Shown here: positions 53,250 to 64,000 of the stretch, one piece after another
Layout of the letters: every line of letters begins with the position of its first letter
Position numbering within the stretch: the first letter of the stretch is position 1
NCBI GenBank assembly: GCA_018907035.1
Contig: JACCIC010000134.1
Location: 832,001-896,000 of the forward strand
DNA: 64,000 nucleotides
Reading direction: 5' to 3'
DNA from: Sycobia sp. Sy_11
Lineage: Eukaryota; Arthropoda; Insecta; Hymenoptera; Epichrysomallidae
Made by a program: the position numbers and the translations under genes
Notes under the pieces: model-generated
The model's database searches: none
What the model saw: the letters and a program-made list of their open reading frames with translations, nothing else
Told to the model about the DNA's origin: nothing

Positions 53250-54456
53250 CATTTCATTTCAGAATTATAATTGAATGAAATTTTGATATTTATTATATAT
53301 GTGACATTGAAGGTAAAGCTAGAAAATTTGGTTGCTTTTTTAAATTTTTTTAAATCAAAGAATACTTCAATTTGTATATTGTAGCCTACGTTAGTGGCAG
53401 TACGTGCACGCCAATAATCGATTATTGATCTTTAAGCTTTCGAATAAACTTAATGTAAATATTGGGACTAAGATTTTTGAAGAAACCTACCGCAGAAACA
53501 ATGCCAAAAAATATATAAAGTCCGGGAGTTACTTCGAATAGGAACGCCAGCTCCGTCTTTAGGACTGAAAACGATAGTCTTATAAACGCAGCTCGTCGAA
53601 TATCCTTACAATCCCTGGCTGCTCGGTGAAGCTGTCCTGTTTTTGAACTTCAACGCTGTCTGACGTTGTCGTTCTTCGCCGCTTCCAGTCGAGACTTTCT
53701 ACGTGGGATCGCGTGCGCATACGCCGGACTCCTGTAGCGGTGACGCAAAGGTCACCAACTAAACCCACGGTCGCACCCTTTCCAGCTAATCCATCCACTG
53801 GGTGCAATTTAATTGGACACGGCCGATCGTCACGCACCGGTTTTCCTGCACAGGTCTCCCAGGCCCGCGCGGACGATCGCCGAGCACCATCGCGATATCC
53901 GCGCGTCCGTCGCGCCCCCCCCCCCCACGTTCGCCCGCGACGCGTCCGCGCGGTAAATCAAAGCTACGCTCGGCGGCGCGGGCGGCCGTGTCGGCGGCGG
54001 TCTCTCCAAACAAAATCCATAAATTTCCGCTTTGCCACGCTACACCCGCGCGGTTTCCGTCACAAGTTTTCCAAGTTCCTAAAGTAGTATTTCTGCACTC
54101 GGGGTTTCCACCTCCTCCCCTCCCCGTTCCCTCAGCCGAACCCACCACCTCCCCCCCCTCTCTCTATCTCTCCCCGGCATAAATAATGCAGAAGGAGGCG
54201 CGCAGCCTCGCCGTGTCGCGAACCGGCTCGCGCCGCCGCGCCGGCCGTACCAGTCTTCCACCGCGGCTGTCTGGCGCACGCGGCGTTGAGGAGAATTGGT
54301 GGGCGGGGAGGGGGGTCTGGGGAGGTCGGGCTGGCGCACGGCGCGGCGGGAAGAAACAAACGCCTTTGAGCGAGCTTTCGTTCGCTATATAACGGGGGTC
54401 AGGGTGCTGCAAGACGCGAGGGGCTCGTGTGGATAGGCGACTAAAGAGGTGGGGGC

Positions 54457-54488
<32 letters not shown>

Positions 54489-54600
54489 GGGGGGGTGAAT
54501 GAACAATGAAGGAGTTTGTTTGGATTCGGGATTTTGGGGTCTTTAGGGGCTTCGGTGAATCGATGCGCCGGTATATTAGGGGCTGATATCAACGTGAAAT
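53250..54600. other. Large GC/CpG-rich island
   Basis: From about 53550 to 54600 base composition switches to GC- and CpG-rich, with a C-run at about 53917-53930, C/T-rich DNA at 54110-54175 and (GA)n at 54457-54480. Overlapping frames of 85-142 codons occur on both strands because stops are rare at this composition; none shows a domain. Likely a promoter/regulatory island or first-exon region of an unrecognised gene. Confidence 0.5.
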
Positions 54601-55299
54601 CGAGTTAGGAAATTTCGCTCTGTGTCGGGGTTATTATTAGGGTCTTGGGAAGGCTTCTCGAACTTTCGGGCTGAATAATTGGTACCGAATGAATAGATTC
54701 CGAGCTAATGAGGGTCGTTTTTAGATTTATTATTCATAGCATCTACGATTAGCGTTTAAGAGCCGAGCGTCGGGAAGAAAAACGGGGCGAATTGACGAGA
54801 GTAAAATTCGTCGTCAAATTCAGTCTGTTTTGAACTTTTTTTCTCTCTTAATTTTCAAAATATTTCGAGAGCATTAAATGAAGTCCAATTTTAAGTTTCA
54901 TAGGTTATGATTTTTAACGCCATAGACGGTAAAAGCTTGTAATTGTTAGAAGTTTTTTTTTAATTATAAAGGAACAGGAACGTTCCTATGTGATAGATTA
55001 ATTAGCATTAGACTGCTTTTCAATCGATCTTCAGCAATAATCTTTACAATAATAAACTACATTGAACTTTCATATTAATCCTTATATTATGCATATATGA
55101 ATTTCGGATTGTACGCAATGTATATATACCATAGTTTTGAATATTTTTACATATCTATTTAGATTTTCTCCTATTTTTTAAGTTTCGCCCGTGTCGAAAT
55201 AAAATTATTATTGAGAGAGCGGGCACGATATTAGAAATTGAAAATCCACGAGGCGCATTAACAATACTGGATGAAACTAAAAAATTTTTTTAGCGCCTT

Positions 55300-55342
<43 letters not shown>

Positions 55343-55640
55343 CGTCTTTTTCAAATTCGATAGTTTAGATATAAACATTGTCTTGGCGGATTAACAATTA
55401 ATCTCATAATTTGCGTGATTTGATATCGAATTATGAATTAGTAATTTAAGATATACGTAATATTGTTAAATATTATAATTTTGTATAAAGATGCGATATA
55501 CAGAGATACATAGCATACATATCGAAAAGCTGCTAATGAAATAAAGAGAAAAATTTAAAAAATTTAAAGCCAGAATTTAGACTTTGAATTAAAACGTATG
55601 AAAAGAATGCTGCCTTAATTTTTTTTCTTATAAGAAACAA
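54601..55640. other. AT-rich DNA with (TA)n at 55303-55340
   Basis: No gene seen. Confidence 0.55.
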
Positions 55641-56007
55641 GAAGAAGTAAGACATTTTATGCGCGAGGCGATCACCGAGTGTCGTGGATTTATTCGGAGC
55701 CCAAGACCGGAAGAGCCCGTGCATTACAATAGTAAATATTGCCGCCGCGACAGTCACGGATCGGCTCGTTTCGCTCGTCCATCGGCGTCTCCGAATTACA
55801 TCTGAATTGGACGGAATTCGTCGGAGCGACCGAGGATGCCACGTGGTCTGTGTTGGATTCACTGTCGCCCTCGCCCCCTGCACTCCCCCCCCCCTCACGA
55901 CTGATAATGAACCTTCCGAGTTACTCGGCGTAATTAACGGTCCATTATGACACCGGTACACGCTGGCGCTTCATGAATTACGAATTCCTCGATGTCCGCT
56001 AGGGTGG

Positions 56008-56059
<52 letters not shown>

Positions 56060-56207
56060 GAGAGGGAGAGAGAGAGAGTGAGAGGGAGAGAGAGAGGTAG
56101 AGAGGGAGGTCAGACAGAGAGGAAGAATGAGTACGAGGGCAACGAATTCGTCTTCGTCAAAACAGCTCTCGCCGACGCCTCCGTACTTCATGCTCGACTT
56201 GATGCAT

Positions 56208-56277
<70 letters not shown>

Positions 56278-56280
56278 CGT
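55641..56280. repeat. CpG-richer patch, GA-rich tract and (TA)n
   Basis: 55660-55990 is CpG-rich unique sequence. 56008-56110 is (GA)n with interruptions. 56212-56275 is (TA)n. A 142-codon minus-strand frame ending at 55533 is of unknown reality. Confidence 0.55.
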
Positions 56281-56904
56281 GTTTTGAACGAGCCAGCGTC
56301 CGTTGAACTTCTGAAAGTATGAATACAGAAGTCCAGTTGTGGGAGCTGCGAATTTTGCGGAGTTGCCTATATTAGGTATAATATATAATGCAGGGGATAT
56401 TCAAAAGTTCTTATTGAAATAATTAGTCCCCGCATCGCTGAAAGCTAACGCGATCAATGCTTACGTTTATATATAATCATTTCAGATTCTGGTAAAGAGC
56501 AGACAAGTATTAGATAATAAAAACACACTTTTAATAGTTTACGTATTCTGATAGGAAAATCATGAGAGTATATTCATAAGATTGTGTATTATTTGATTCA
56601 ATAAATATTACGTAAACAATTCCAAACTTTAATAAATTTTTATGAAGAAATGTTGGGAGACTTTGTCAACGATTTTAATTTCGCAAATGATTGATTAGAT
56701 TAAAATTCATCATTAATTTTGTTGAATCTTATTTACATCCTACATTAAATTCGTAGTTTTTACAAAAACTTAACAAAGCGATCAACGATGAAATCATTCT
56801 GTTATCATAGTTAAAATACTGCATCAGTATTCATAAAGAATAACTTCAGTTCAGTCGTGAATAAGTGAAAATAAGTCGATTGATTTATGATTTAGCTAAT
56901 AATA
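56281..56904. other. AT-rich upstream flank of the defensin gene
   Basis: No gene; separates the GC/GA/TA block from the defensin promoter. Confidence 0.5.
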
Positions 56905-57087
56905 AGGAAAAGATAAGACCGGTATTTTCCCGGGAAGTACGGAAAAAACACGTGATGCAAGTCTGTAATGCATCTACGAGTACTCTGTGGCATGATTATT
57001 TTTCTTTTTATTTCCTTCACCAGTCGCTTTCATGCGAAAGAATTGAATCGTACACTATATATAAGAATGAATCAGTAGACGATCTCA
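56905..57087 (+). promoter_or_regulatory. Defensin promoter: TATA, GATA, kB-like, E-box
   Basis: TATATATAAG lies at 57056-57065, and an Inr-like TCAAAG puts a possible start at about 57087, 31 bp downstream of the TATA start and 55 bp before the ATG. About 125 bp upstream of the TATA box a GATAAG (56912-56917) lies 3 bp from GGGAAAATACC on the minus strand (56921-56931), which overlaps the palindrome TTCCCGGGAA (56927-56936). A CACGTG E-box is at 56949-56954. Adjacent GATA and Rel/kB sites are typical of induced antimicrobial-peptide promoters in flies. The kB match here is imperfect. A TCAGT at 57072 is an alternative start but only 18 bp from the TATA. Confidence 0.5.
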
Positions 57088-57141
57088 AAGCTCTCGCTCG
57101 CCAGTTGAAGTTGCAACTTGTAGAGATTAAACAGAAGCAAA

Positions 57142-57886
57142 ATGAAAGTGTTTTTCGTAGCCGCCTTTTTGTTCGTAGCGATTACCATTGCTTACTCGAC
57201 TCCTGTCCAAGGCAAGCTTTCTGATTAAATTTTCAATAGTTAATAGTGTTCCTTAAACGTTAGTACAAAAATAAAGATCTGTAAAGTAAATTTAAAGAAC
57301 TATTATAACATACAATGTAAAATTCTATTGATTTGTTAGATATATAGAACTAAAATTTCGTAAAAAATAGTAAAGTTTCTATATCAACTTAAAATTTTCA
57401 AATGGATTATTCATAAGTTCGACGTTTAATCTAAAATTTACAATTTTTCAATTGTATTTCAATTAATTTTGTTAAGATTAAATACAAATAATATTATTTA
57501 TAATATTATAAATAATATTATTAAGCATTTTCCAATGTTTAAGAAATTATATCACATTTCATTGGGAAAACACTGACAAATTTGGAATGGATATGCTTAA
57601 TTTTACGTTCTTTTCCACCTAGGCTTTACGTGAATTATTTATTTATTCCTAGCATAAGCTTAAACATTTATATATTTCATTTAAATATTTAATTTCTGCA
57701 GACATGGACGAAGTGGAAGATGTAATAGAATACGAGGGCGATAACCATGGCGTCAGGCATCGTCGAAGTATCTGCGACCTGAGTAACCGAGGAGGGGTCG
57801 GTAATGCTCGCTGTTCCAGTCACTGCCAGAGTCAGGGAAAAGCTGGAGGCAGGTGTAAAGGCGTAACATGCAAATGCCAAGGGTAA
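57142..57886 (+). CDS. Defensin, intron-2-retained short form (84 aa)
   Basis: Alternative reading of the same gene with exons 57142-57211 and 57702-57886. If the second intron is not removed, translation passes CKCQG and meets TAA at 57884-57886, inside the GGGTAAGC splice donor. The product would be a classical tail-less defensin of about 39 mature residues (46-84). Many insect defensins end one to three residues after the sixth cysteine, so this form is plausible by itself. I cannot tell which form is expressed, or whether both are. Confidence 0.5.
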
Positions 57887-58061
57887 GCACATTGTCTTGC
57901 TCTTATCAAATCGTTAAGTTGTCATAGAGTTTTTGCGATGAAAGATTTTTACTGTGTAAAGTTCGATCTTTGTCTTTCATTAGGCCACTTATTCAATTAA
58001 TAATTTAGATGATTTCGCAAAAACTTTCTTTGAATTCCTATTTCTCGAAATATATACATAT

Positions 58062-58122
<61 letters not shown>

Positions 58123-58408
58123 TGACGGTTCAAATACCTGAAAAATGTGCAATAACGATATGATATTACATAATGCGATTTTTGTAAAAAAAACTAAAAT
58201 TCAATATGTGAGTGTGAAACATCATTTTGTCTTTCCAATTTTCAAGCGTCTTTATGAATTTCAAAAATATCTATGATTACTTAAAAGTTATGCAAATACT
58301 GCACGACTTATATGCCGTCCGAATTAAGATATCTCTAACGATTATTTTATTATTTACAGGCACACGTTTGATGATGTGGTACACATATCCGGAATCGGCA
58401 AGCGCTAG
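57142..58408 (+). CDS. Insect defensin precursor, three-exon spliced form (99 aa)
   Basis: Secreted antimicrobial peptide of the insect defensin (CS-alpha/beta) family, which disrupts bacterial membranes after release into haemolymph. Proposed exons are 57142-57211, 57702-57882 and 58360-58408. Residues 1-19 are a hydrophobic signal peptide (MKVFFVAAFLF..., cleavage likely after AYS19). Residues 20-45 are an acidic propeptide ending in the furin-type site RHRR45. The mature domain starts SICDLS at 46. Six cysteines (48, 61, 65, 75, 80, 82) have spacing C-x12-C-x3-C-x9-C-x4-C-x-C; the family norm pairs them 1-4, 2-5 and 3-6, and GGRC (72-75) is the gamma-core. The last C4-C5 loop is one residue shorter than in classical fly defensins. 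Exon 3 adds HTFDDVVHISGIGKR (85-99), ending in the amidation signature GKR. Both joins keep frame (phase 1, then phase 2). The ATG sits in AGCAAAATGAAA. Domain identity is secure; exon 3 and the GC donor are inferred from splice-site sequence only. Confidence 0.88.
57212..57701 (+). other. Defensin intron 1, GC-AG type
   Basis: The first coding segment ends ...CCTGTCCAAG followed by GCAAGC. AAG|GCAAG matches the consensus of the rare GC-AG donors, whose flanking bases are usually near-perfect. The acceptor is AATTTCTGCAG|ACATGG at 57700-57701. Joining G and AC makes an Asp codon and keeps one frame through the signal peptide, propeptide and six-cysteine domain. No in-frame GT donor is obvious nearby. 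The 490-bp intron holds a 36-bp perfect AT-only palindrome at 57487-57522 and an AATAAA at 57269. Confidence 0.75.
57487..57522. repeat. 36-bp perfect palindrome inside defensin intron 1
   Basis: The block from AATAATATTATTTATAAT through its exact reverse complement is self-complementary over all 36 bases, composed only of A and T. In RNA it would fold as an 18-bp-per-arm hairpin between the GC donor and the acceptor. It may be chance in AT-rich DNA, though it is long for that. Confidence 0.8.
57883..58359 (+). other. Defensin intron 2 (possibly optional)
   Basis: Donor GG|GTAAGC at 57883; acceptor TTATTTACAG at 58358-58359. Splicing makes GG|G, a Gly codon, and continues into a 15-codon third exon. 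Retention terminates at TAA 57884-57886. The 477-bp intron holds a (TA)n array at about 58072-58118. Bee defensin-1 also carries a C-terminal extension on its own exon after an intron at this point, which supports the intron as real. Confidence 0.65.
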
Positions 58409-58474
58409 TCTTCTTGCACTAAATGAGTGCCGAATATTGATTAAATTGTGATAACAACCAATTTGAAGTATTTT

Positions 58475-58480
58475 AATAAA
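58475..58480 (+). terminator. Polyadenylation signal of the defensin gene
   Basis: AATAAA 67 bp after the exon-3 stop, followed about 30-40 bp on by TGTGTTTTTATT, a GU/U-rich downstream element. It supports exon 3 as the last exon. Confidence 0.65.
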
Positions 58481-58499
58481 TTTTTTATTTATAATTTTG

Positions 58500-61400
58500 A
58501 AAGAATTCCATTGTGTTTTTATTAGATATACCTTAAAAGAAGTTAAACATTTTAAATATTAAATAAAGACAATGAAATATACATAATATTATACTAATAA
58601 ATAAAGTATAAATTATTATCAATATTATTATCATCGAATAATAATAATTAAAGATGCATTATTTGTGAATTGTCTAAGGCACTGGGATAGTTGAGCCAAA
58701 TTATTATTATTATTCGAATATACAAAATAATTAAATTAGCACAAAGAACGTGGCATGTTGCTGAGATTTTACCCCGTACACTTTATATATTTTGACTTGT
58801 TGAATCTAGAACTCGGGTATTCCTGGGTCGAAACCCTCAAAAATTTTAAATAATTTGTAAAAAATTATAAATCAGTTTGAACAACTATTGAACGACCTAA
58901 TCTCAAACTTTAACTTAATTTTTCGGCTTTTGTGGTGAACACTAATGTATGGAATTAGTTGATTTTTACTTCGTGTTGATTTATCTCTCTTGCTTCGCTC
59001 GGGTGGTAAACAACCTTGCTAATGTAATAATCGACTCGATACTAGTGTTGAAATGTACTCGGGAAGTAAAATTTTACCTTTCTTCAGAAAGAGAAAGAAA
59101 ACTAAGAAAGGGCACAAAAATGAGCGTTTCTTGGACAATCGGGTAGCCGAACTGGTCATTCAGTATCCCCTAAAGAAAAAGGTCAGAATGGATTCCTTAT
59201 AGAAACTATAATCTTTTCTGGCTATGTATTTTGTTTTCGATTAGTCTTTTTCTTGAATTATAAATTTAGTTTACTTTTCATTTGATATTTTCCATAAAAT
59301 TAATAAACATTTCTAATTGAAGCAATTGTTTTATTTTTATTTAAAATTCAATCCTAATATATTTATTTCGTTTTATATTTTTGAACATAACTGTGTACAT
59401 AAAGTTGGAAAAGAAAAAAACGTATAGCTGACTTACGCAATCGTAGAACTTTCATTATTAACGGATTTAATCAGTCGAAATAAAAATTATCAAATGTTAC
59501 CGGGTATTAAAGGCAAGTATAATACTAAAAATATAGTAATTTGATGAATAATATTCTGCCATGAGTTTGTATAAATCATCGATCAATAAAATACTGATAC
59601 CTATACTAAATAACAACAACAACAATAACAACAACAACAAAAACAGCAACGACAGCAGCAACAACAACAATAATAATAATAATGAGATAATACAGTTGTA
59701 ATAATGATAACAATAATAAAACAAAGATCTACAAAAAACTAATAAATATCGACACGGCTTTTTTCATTTTTATATGTTTTATATTTTATATTACGTGTGC
59801 ATAATTATATATTCATTGTACTTTGCGGATGGCGGATGGACGCCTCTTATAATACATACACTATTACATTTTTTCTGGAACTATTTGGATGAGATATTTT
59901 CTGTACTTTAATTCATTATTTAATTCATTATTGACTTGTGTACGAATATACTAAAATGTTGAGCCTATTAATTGTAAGAAAATGGGAAACGAAGAATTTT
60001 CTTTTTTGTTCTCCGGTTTGCTCTACATGATTTTATTATTTTGAAATATATTTCCTGTTATATAGCTTTGAAAATCAAATAAAAGTTGGTAGATTTAAAT
60101 TAAAAAAAAAAAGAATTTTTTGCGAAACTGCAAGCATACCTAATTAATCAAACACAAAATAGGTTTGAGTTATATTAATAAAAGTTGATTGCAATGTGAT
60201 TTTAGTTCAAAGAGTCCATGTCTGAAATCCAATCTAGTTCCAAAGATGGTAAATATGGTGAAATGTTCGAAAAATACAAGTTCAAATAAAATTTCACATA
60301 CTAAAGGGATACCAAAAAGGAATGGGCTTTCAAAATATCGACCATTTTTTAATATTTCTTGAAAAAATATTATGACATTTGGTATGCTCTCATCTTCAAT
60401 ATCTGTTGATTAGATATTGTATAAATATTTTAGAAGAATGGGTTTGAAGCAATTTATAAAAGATAAATCAATCGGATATGGGATAAAACTCTGGACATTA
60501 TTCAGGATAAATGATTACATGTTGAACTCTATATTTATGGTCATGTATTCATTCAGAAAAAATTACAAATAAGAAATTTATTTTGATTAAGTACGTCGTT
60601 CTTACAGTTGCGTTGTTCGTAATCGAAATCGGTTTGTCCGGATTGACCATTCACCGATTTTTATCAAAAAATGATTTCGCCATTTCCATTTTTGTTGATC
60701 TAACCCAACATTCTCAGTAAAAAAATCCAAAAATTCTAAAATATAAATTTATATGCATTATTGAGAATAAATTGAATATAACTCATTGAACAATAACTCA
60801 TATAAATCTTGCATGAATTGCAATTTAAAATTTTTATCATTTTATGTATGAGTCTTAGTTACAGAACCAGTACTAGTACCTAATCCGTCAATCATATAAT
60901 AAATAATAAATAAATAAACAAATTTAGTGTAGTTGTAATATTTGTAGAAAATTAAAAAAAAAACTTACTGTACATATAAAAAATCTAATAATATATTTTA
61001 TATGATTTATAGAAAATTTAATTTATTTTTAGCTCGAAAAAGTCATAAAATCTTTCTAATAAATATTTTTATTTACATCAAATTTTAATTTTTTTTTTCA
61101 CAATAGTCTGTAATCTTTTGATCTCCTTTATAAATTAATATAATTATAATCACAATGAGCATGTCCTTATTTATAATCACTCACGTAGCATCTGAAATCT
61201 AAAATCTGAAATCTAAAATCAAAATTAATTTTGTTGGCCATGGATCCAAATTTTGTTTGACTGCGCCTTTCACCAAAATTTTTCACATGTGCAAGCACCG
61301 ATGTTTCGAGCAGTCCTGGTTCCTGTTCAGCGAATCCTTCAATAAGTAGATATAGTCCATGTTCACGCAGAGCCCCGGATAACAGCGATCTTATTATCGG

Positions 61401-61900
61401 TTACCATACCAAGAAATTATGTACTAAACATTCTCAGTAACTGCGACATAATAAATTAATTGCAAATATAATAAATATAAGCTCGACTCGTTATATATGA
61501 CGATTGAATTGCGAGAGGCTTTTTCGCTGCATTTGAAAGAACAACTTAAAAAATCATTGAAAACAAATGTATTTTCCGCATTTTGTGACAATGAAACGCA
61601 TCTCTCTTTTATAATAACAGACTTAGAATTTGTATATTTAGAGAAACTCTATCGACGGATAAAGTTATGATTGTACAAAACTGATTATTCGTAAAGAGTA
61701 AATGCACAGAAAGATCTATAATAGTATGACTTTTCTTTAACAAATATAATTCATATATAAAATGTACAAAATATTTTATATTTTATAGCATCAAAGTAAT
61801 TCGATACTATAAACTATTCCCTTCGATAAATGATTTGTTTATTTAAGTATCAATAAGTTCTGAATTTTAATTATGTACTTTTTTCTCAAAATATCGCAGA

Positions 61901-61951
<51 letters not shown>

Positions 61952-63206
61952 TATATTTTTCTTTTAAGTATATTATAAGTTTATTATTTATGTATATAAA
62001 ATGAATTCAACGTTGTATACCGAATCATTGCCACAAACTTTTTAAAAACTGTCCGACAAGTATCTACCAATTTGTATTTTTCAACGCTATATTCGTAGAA
62101 CCGCATTCCGATGCGATTAAGAAGTAAACTCAAAGTTAATTCTCGAAAATATTTTTTTTCTTCAATTCGACACATCCGATACAAGCTTGCTCCTTGTTAT
62201 ATTAAATAATAAGATTAAAATTTACGTTATTGCATAACGAATTATGGATTATTAAGATAGCAAGAGAAAGTTTTTTTGTGTTTAATAGAATTCTTAATTA
62301 TTCTTCGGCATAATAAAATCTTAATTCGGTCAAATTCGCAGAAATCATCAATGAAAGTCTTGCATCACTGATTCAGAACTTATGGCCGTATTCCCACTAC
62401 GGGTGTCATAAGGGATTAAAAATTTTCGATGATTTGTATAATTTCATATATTGCAGGATATTATAATTGTTATTTTTACATGTACTTGACCTATGTATAA
62501 ATTGATCTCAATACATTCCTTAGTCTAATTTTTAAACAATTTCAATATATATTTTTGAAATTCAATTTTATTTAACAGTCATTGAGAATATATTTTACTT
62601 ATTTATATTATTTAATTAATAAAATTGACATTTCATAAAAATTATTAACTGAATTAATCATTGAAGAATAAATTTCTTTCTATCTCAAGATGAATATAAT
62701 AGTCTTATAGTTACTAGTATTAGTTGAATTAATTTTGAAAAAAAAATATTATTATTTAAATAAAGACTATATCATAAAAAAATTAAATTGAAGGTTGAAA
62801 TTAGAAGGGACTTTATAGCGTAATACTGGCCTTACTTTATACTCACTTTCTTAGAAAGTAAGTTTAAAGAGATTTTACATTTGGAAATCTATTTTCCAGA
62901 TTTCTACTATTTATATTGAATATTTTGATTGTATTGTTTAAATTTTAATTATAGTCTACCTTGCATTGCGCAGAATGCTCTTTACAGCATGCTTGTATTT
63001 ATTATTACACCATAAATCAAAAATAATAAAAAAAATATATACAGATATTTTTTTTGAGGAAGTTTCGAAGACTAATAGTCCAGCAGCATAAATTCGAGAC
63101 TAATCCCAATTCGATCGTATGTCATAAATTTATATAATAATTTTAAAGAGATAAAACTGAATCAATGATAATCTCTAATGAAAGACTGATGGGAGAAAAA
63201 GATAAC

Positions 63207-63278
<72 letters not shown>

Positions 63279-64000
63279 AAGTATAGTCAATGAATGATTA
63301 ATGGTTGGACAAATCTTAGGTTGCTATAGGTAGTGCCACTTTTCTGGTTGTAGAAACATGAAATATTTTCAAAAGCTCAAATTTTATCATTGGGATTATA
63401 AACGAATTTGTTTAATATTTGTCAAGCGAAAAGTGAATATTGATGATGATCGATTTTTATATACATATTTTAATGATTTTAGCTTGCACTGTGACAAACG
63501 ACATAAATTCAATAGATGAAATAATCTGCAATTTTACGAAGAAGATAGCATTGCTGTAAAGTGAATATAAGCAAAAATAGACGTAGTCAGTTATTAATAG
63601 TTTATACATTCCGATGAGTCGATAATAGAAACACAGCTATCTATCGAGTATTTATTGAACCGTTATGTAACGGAATGCGAAGATTAATAAATATTTATTA
63701 AGAAATTTTATGTAATTACTAGCAAAGACGTTGCTTGACGAATAAATTTTTAAATTATAGTGCATCGTTAGCTTTTTAGAATATTATTTACATTGTAGAT
63801 GATTTTTTTTACATTCTTATTCCACTTCAAAAATTGAATAAACCGAATAAATAACAACGAATTCATGTGGTTATATGCAATCAGTATGCTAATGGAGCTA
63901 TCATACTCAGGATAAAACAGGATATGTTCACATTAAACACGAGTAAATGAAAAAATTCGATTTATTTACAATTGGTAATAATAAAGAAAAGATAACGTTG
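58500..64000. other. Gene-free AT-rich downstream flank
   Basis: Holds an AAC/AAT/CAG-type trinucleotide tract at about 59610-59690, (TA)n at 61908-61948 and a 32-unit (GA)n at 63210-63274. CATTCTCAGTAA recurs at about 60709 and 61429. No second defensin or other gene was recognised. Confidence 0.55.

Noticed and set aside
53580..54592. Several overlapping open frames on both strands in the GC island
   Set aside because: Rare stops are expected at this composition. Arg/Pro/Gly-rich products, no domain, and mutually exclusive frames.
57072..57076. TCAGT initiator as the defensin transcription start
   Set aside because: Only about 18 bp from the start of the TATA box; the TCAAAG at about 57085 has the usual ~31-bp distance.

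Overview
This window is AT-rich, CpG-containing, microsatellite-laden animal DNA, and I read it as a gene-poor stretch of an insect nuclear genome, most likely Hymenoptera. The reasons are one recognisable insect defensin gene whose three-exon layout and C-terminal tail recall bee defensin-1, fossils of typical insect transposons (Tc1, hAT, piggyBac-type, RT/RNase H retroelement), and very many long (TA)n, (GA)n and (GT)n arrays. I cannot decide between ant, parasitoid wasp and other hymenopterans. No bacterial-style operons, tRNA, rRNA or CRISPR are visible. Most open frames longer than 60 codons run through microsatellites or GC-rich low-complexity DNA and are not credible genes.

Layout. 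1-12 kb: non-coding, with GC-richer repeat-bearing blocks (1.1-1.8, 4.4-5.9, 8.1-9.4, 10.9-11.4 kb) and a composite repeat at 2.05-2.40 kb that holds a hammerhead-like fold on the minus strand. 12.7-14.8 kb: a 148-bp piggyBac-type MITE beside a decayed hAT element. 15-20.5 kb: GC-richer and microsatellite-rich DNA. 23.3-25.2 kb: a heavily mutated non-LTR retrotransposon (RT and RNase H). 26-31 kb: polypyrimidine DNA, then featureless AT-rich DNA. 32.5-33.1 kb: a long-TIR MITE inside a TA array. 37-38 kb: four long TA arrays within 950 bp. 42.2 kb: a near-perfect hairpin. 52.7-53.2 kb: a dead Tc1 transposase. 53.5-54.6 and 55.6-56.1 kb: GC/CpG-rich islands.

The one gene I can support is at 57.1-58.4 kb on the plus strand, an immune-type defensin precursor: signal peptide, acidic propeptide, RHRR convertase site, six-cysteine CS-alpha/beta domain. 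Intron 1 appears to have a GC-AG donor. The second donor overlaps an in-frame TAA, so retaining intron 2 gives a plain 84-residue defensin precursor. Splicing instead adds a 15-residue tail ending Gly-Lys-Arg, the signature of peptide amidation. A TATA box, a GATA site and kB-like sequences lie upstream, and a polyadenylation signal lies 67 bp after the stop. This splice-or-stop arrangement is the most interesting thing in the window.
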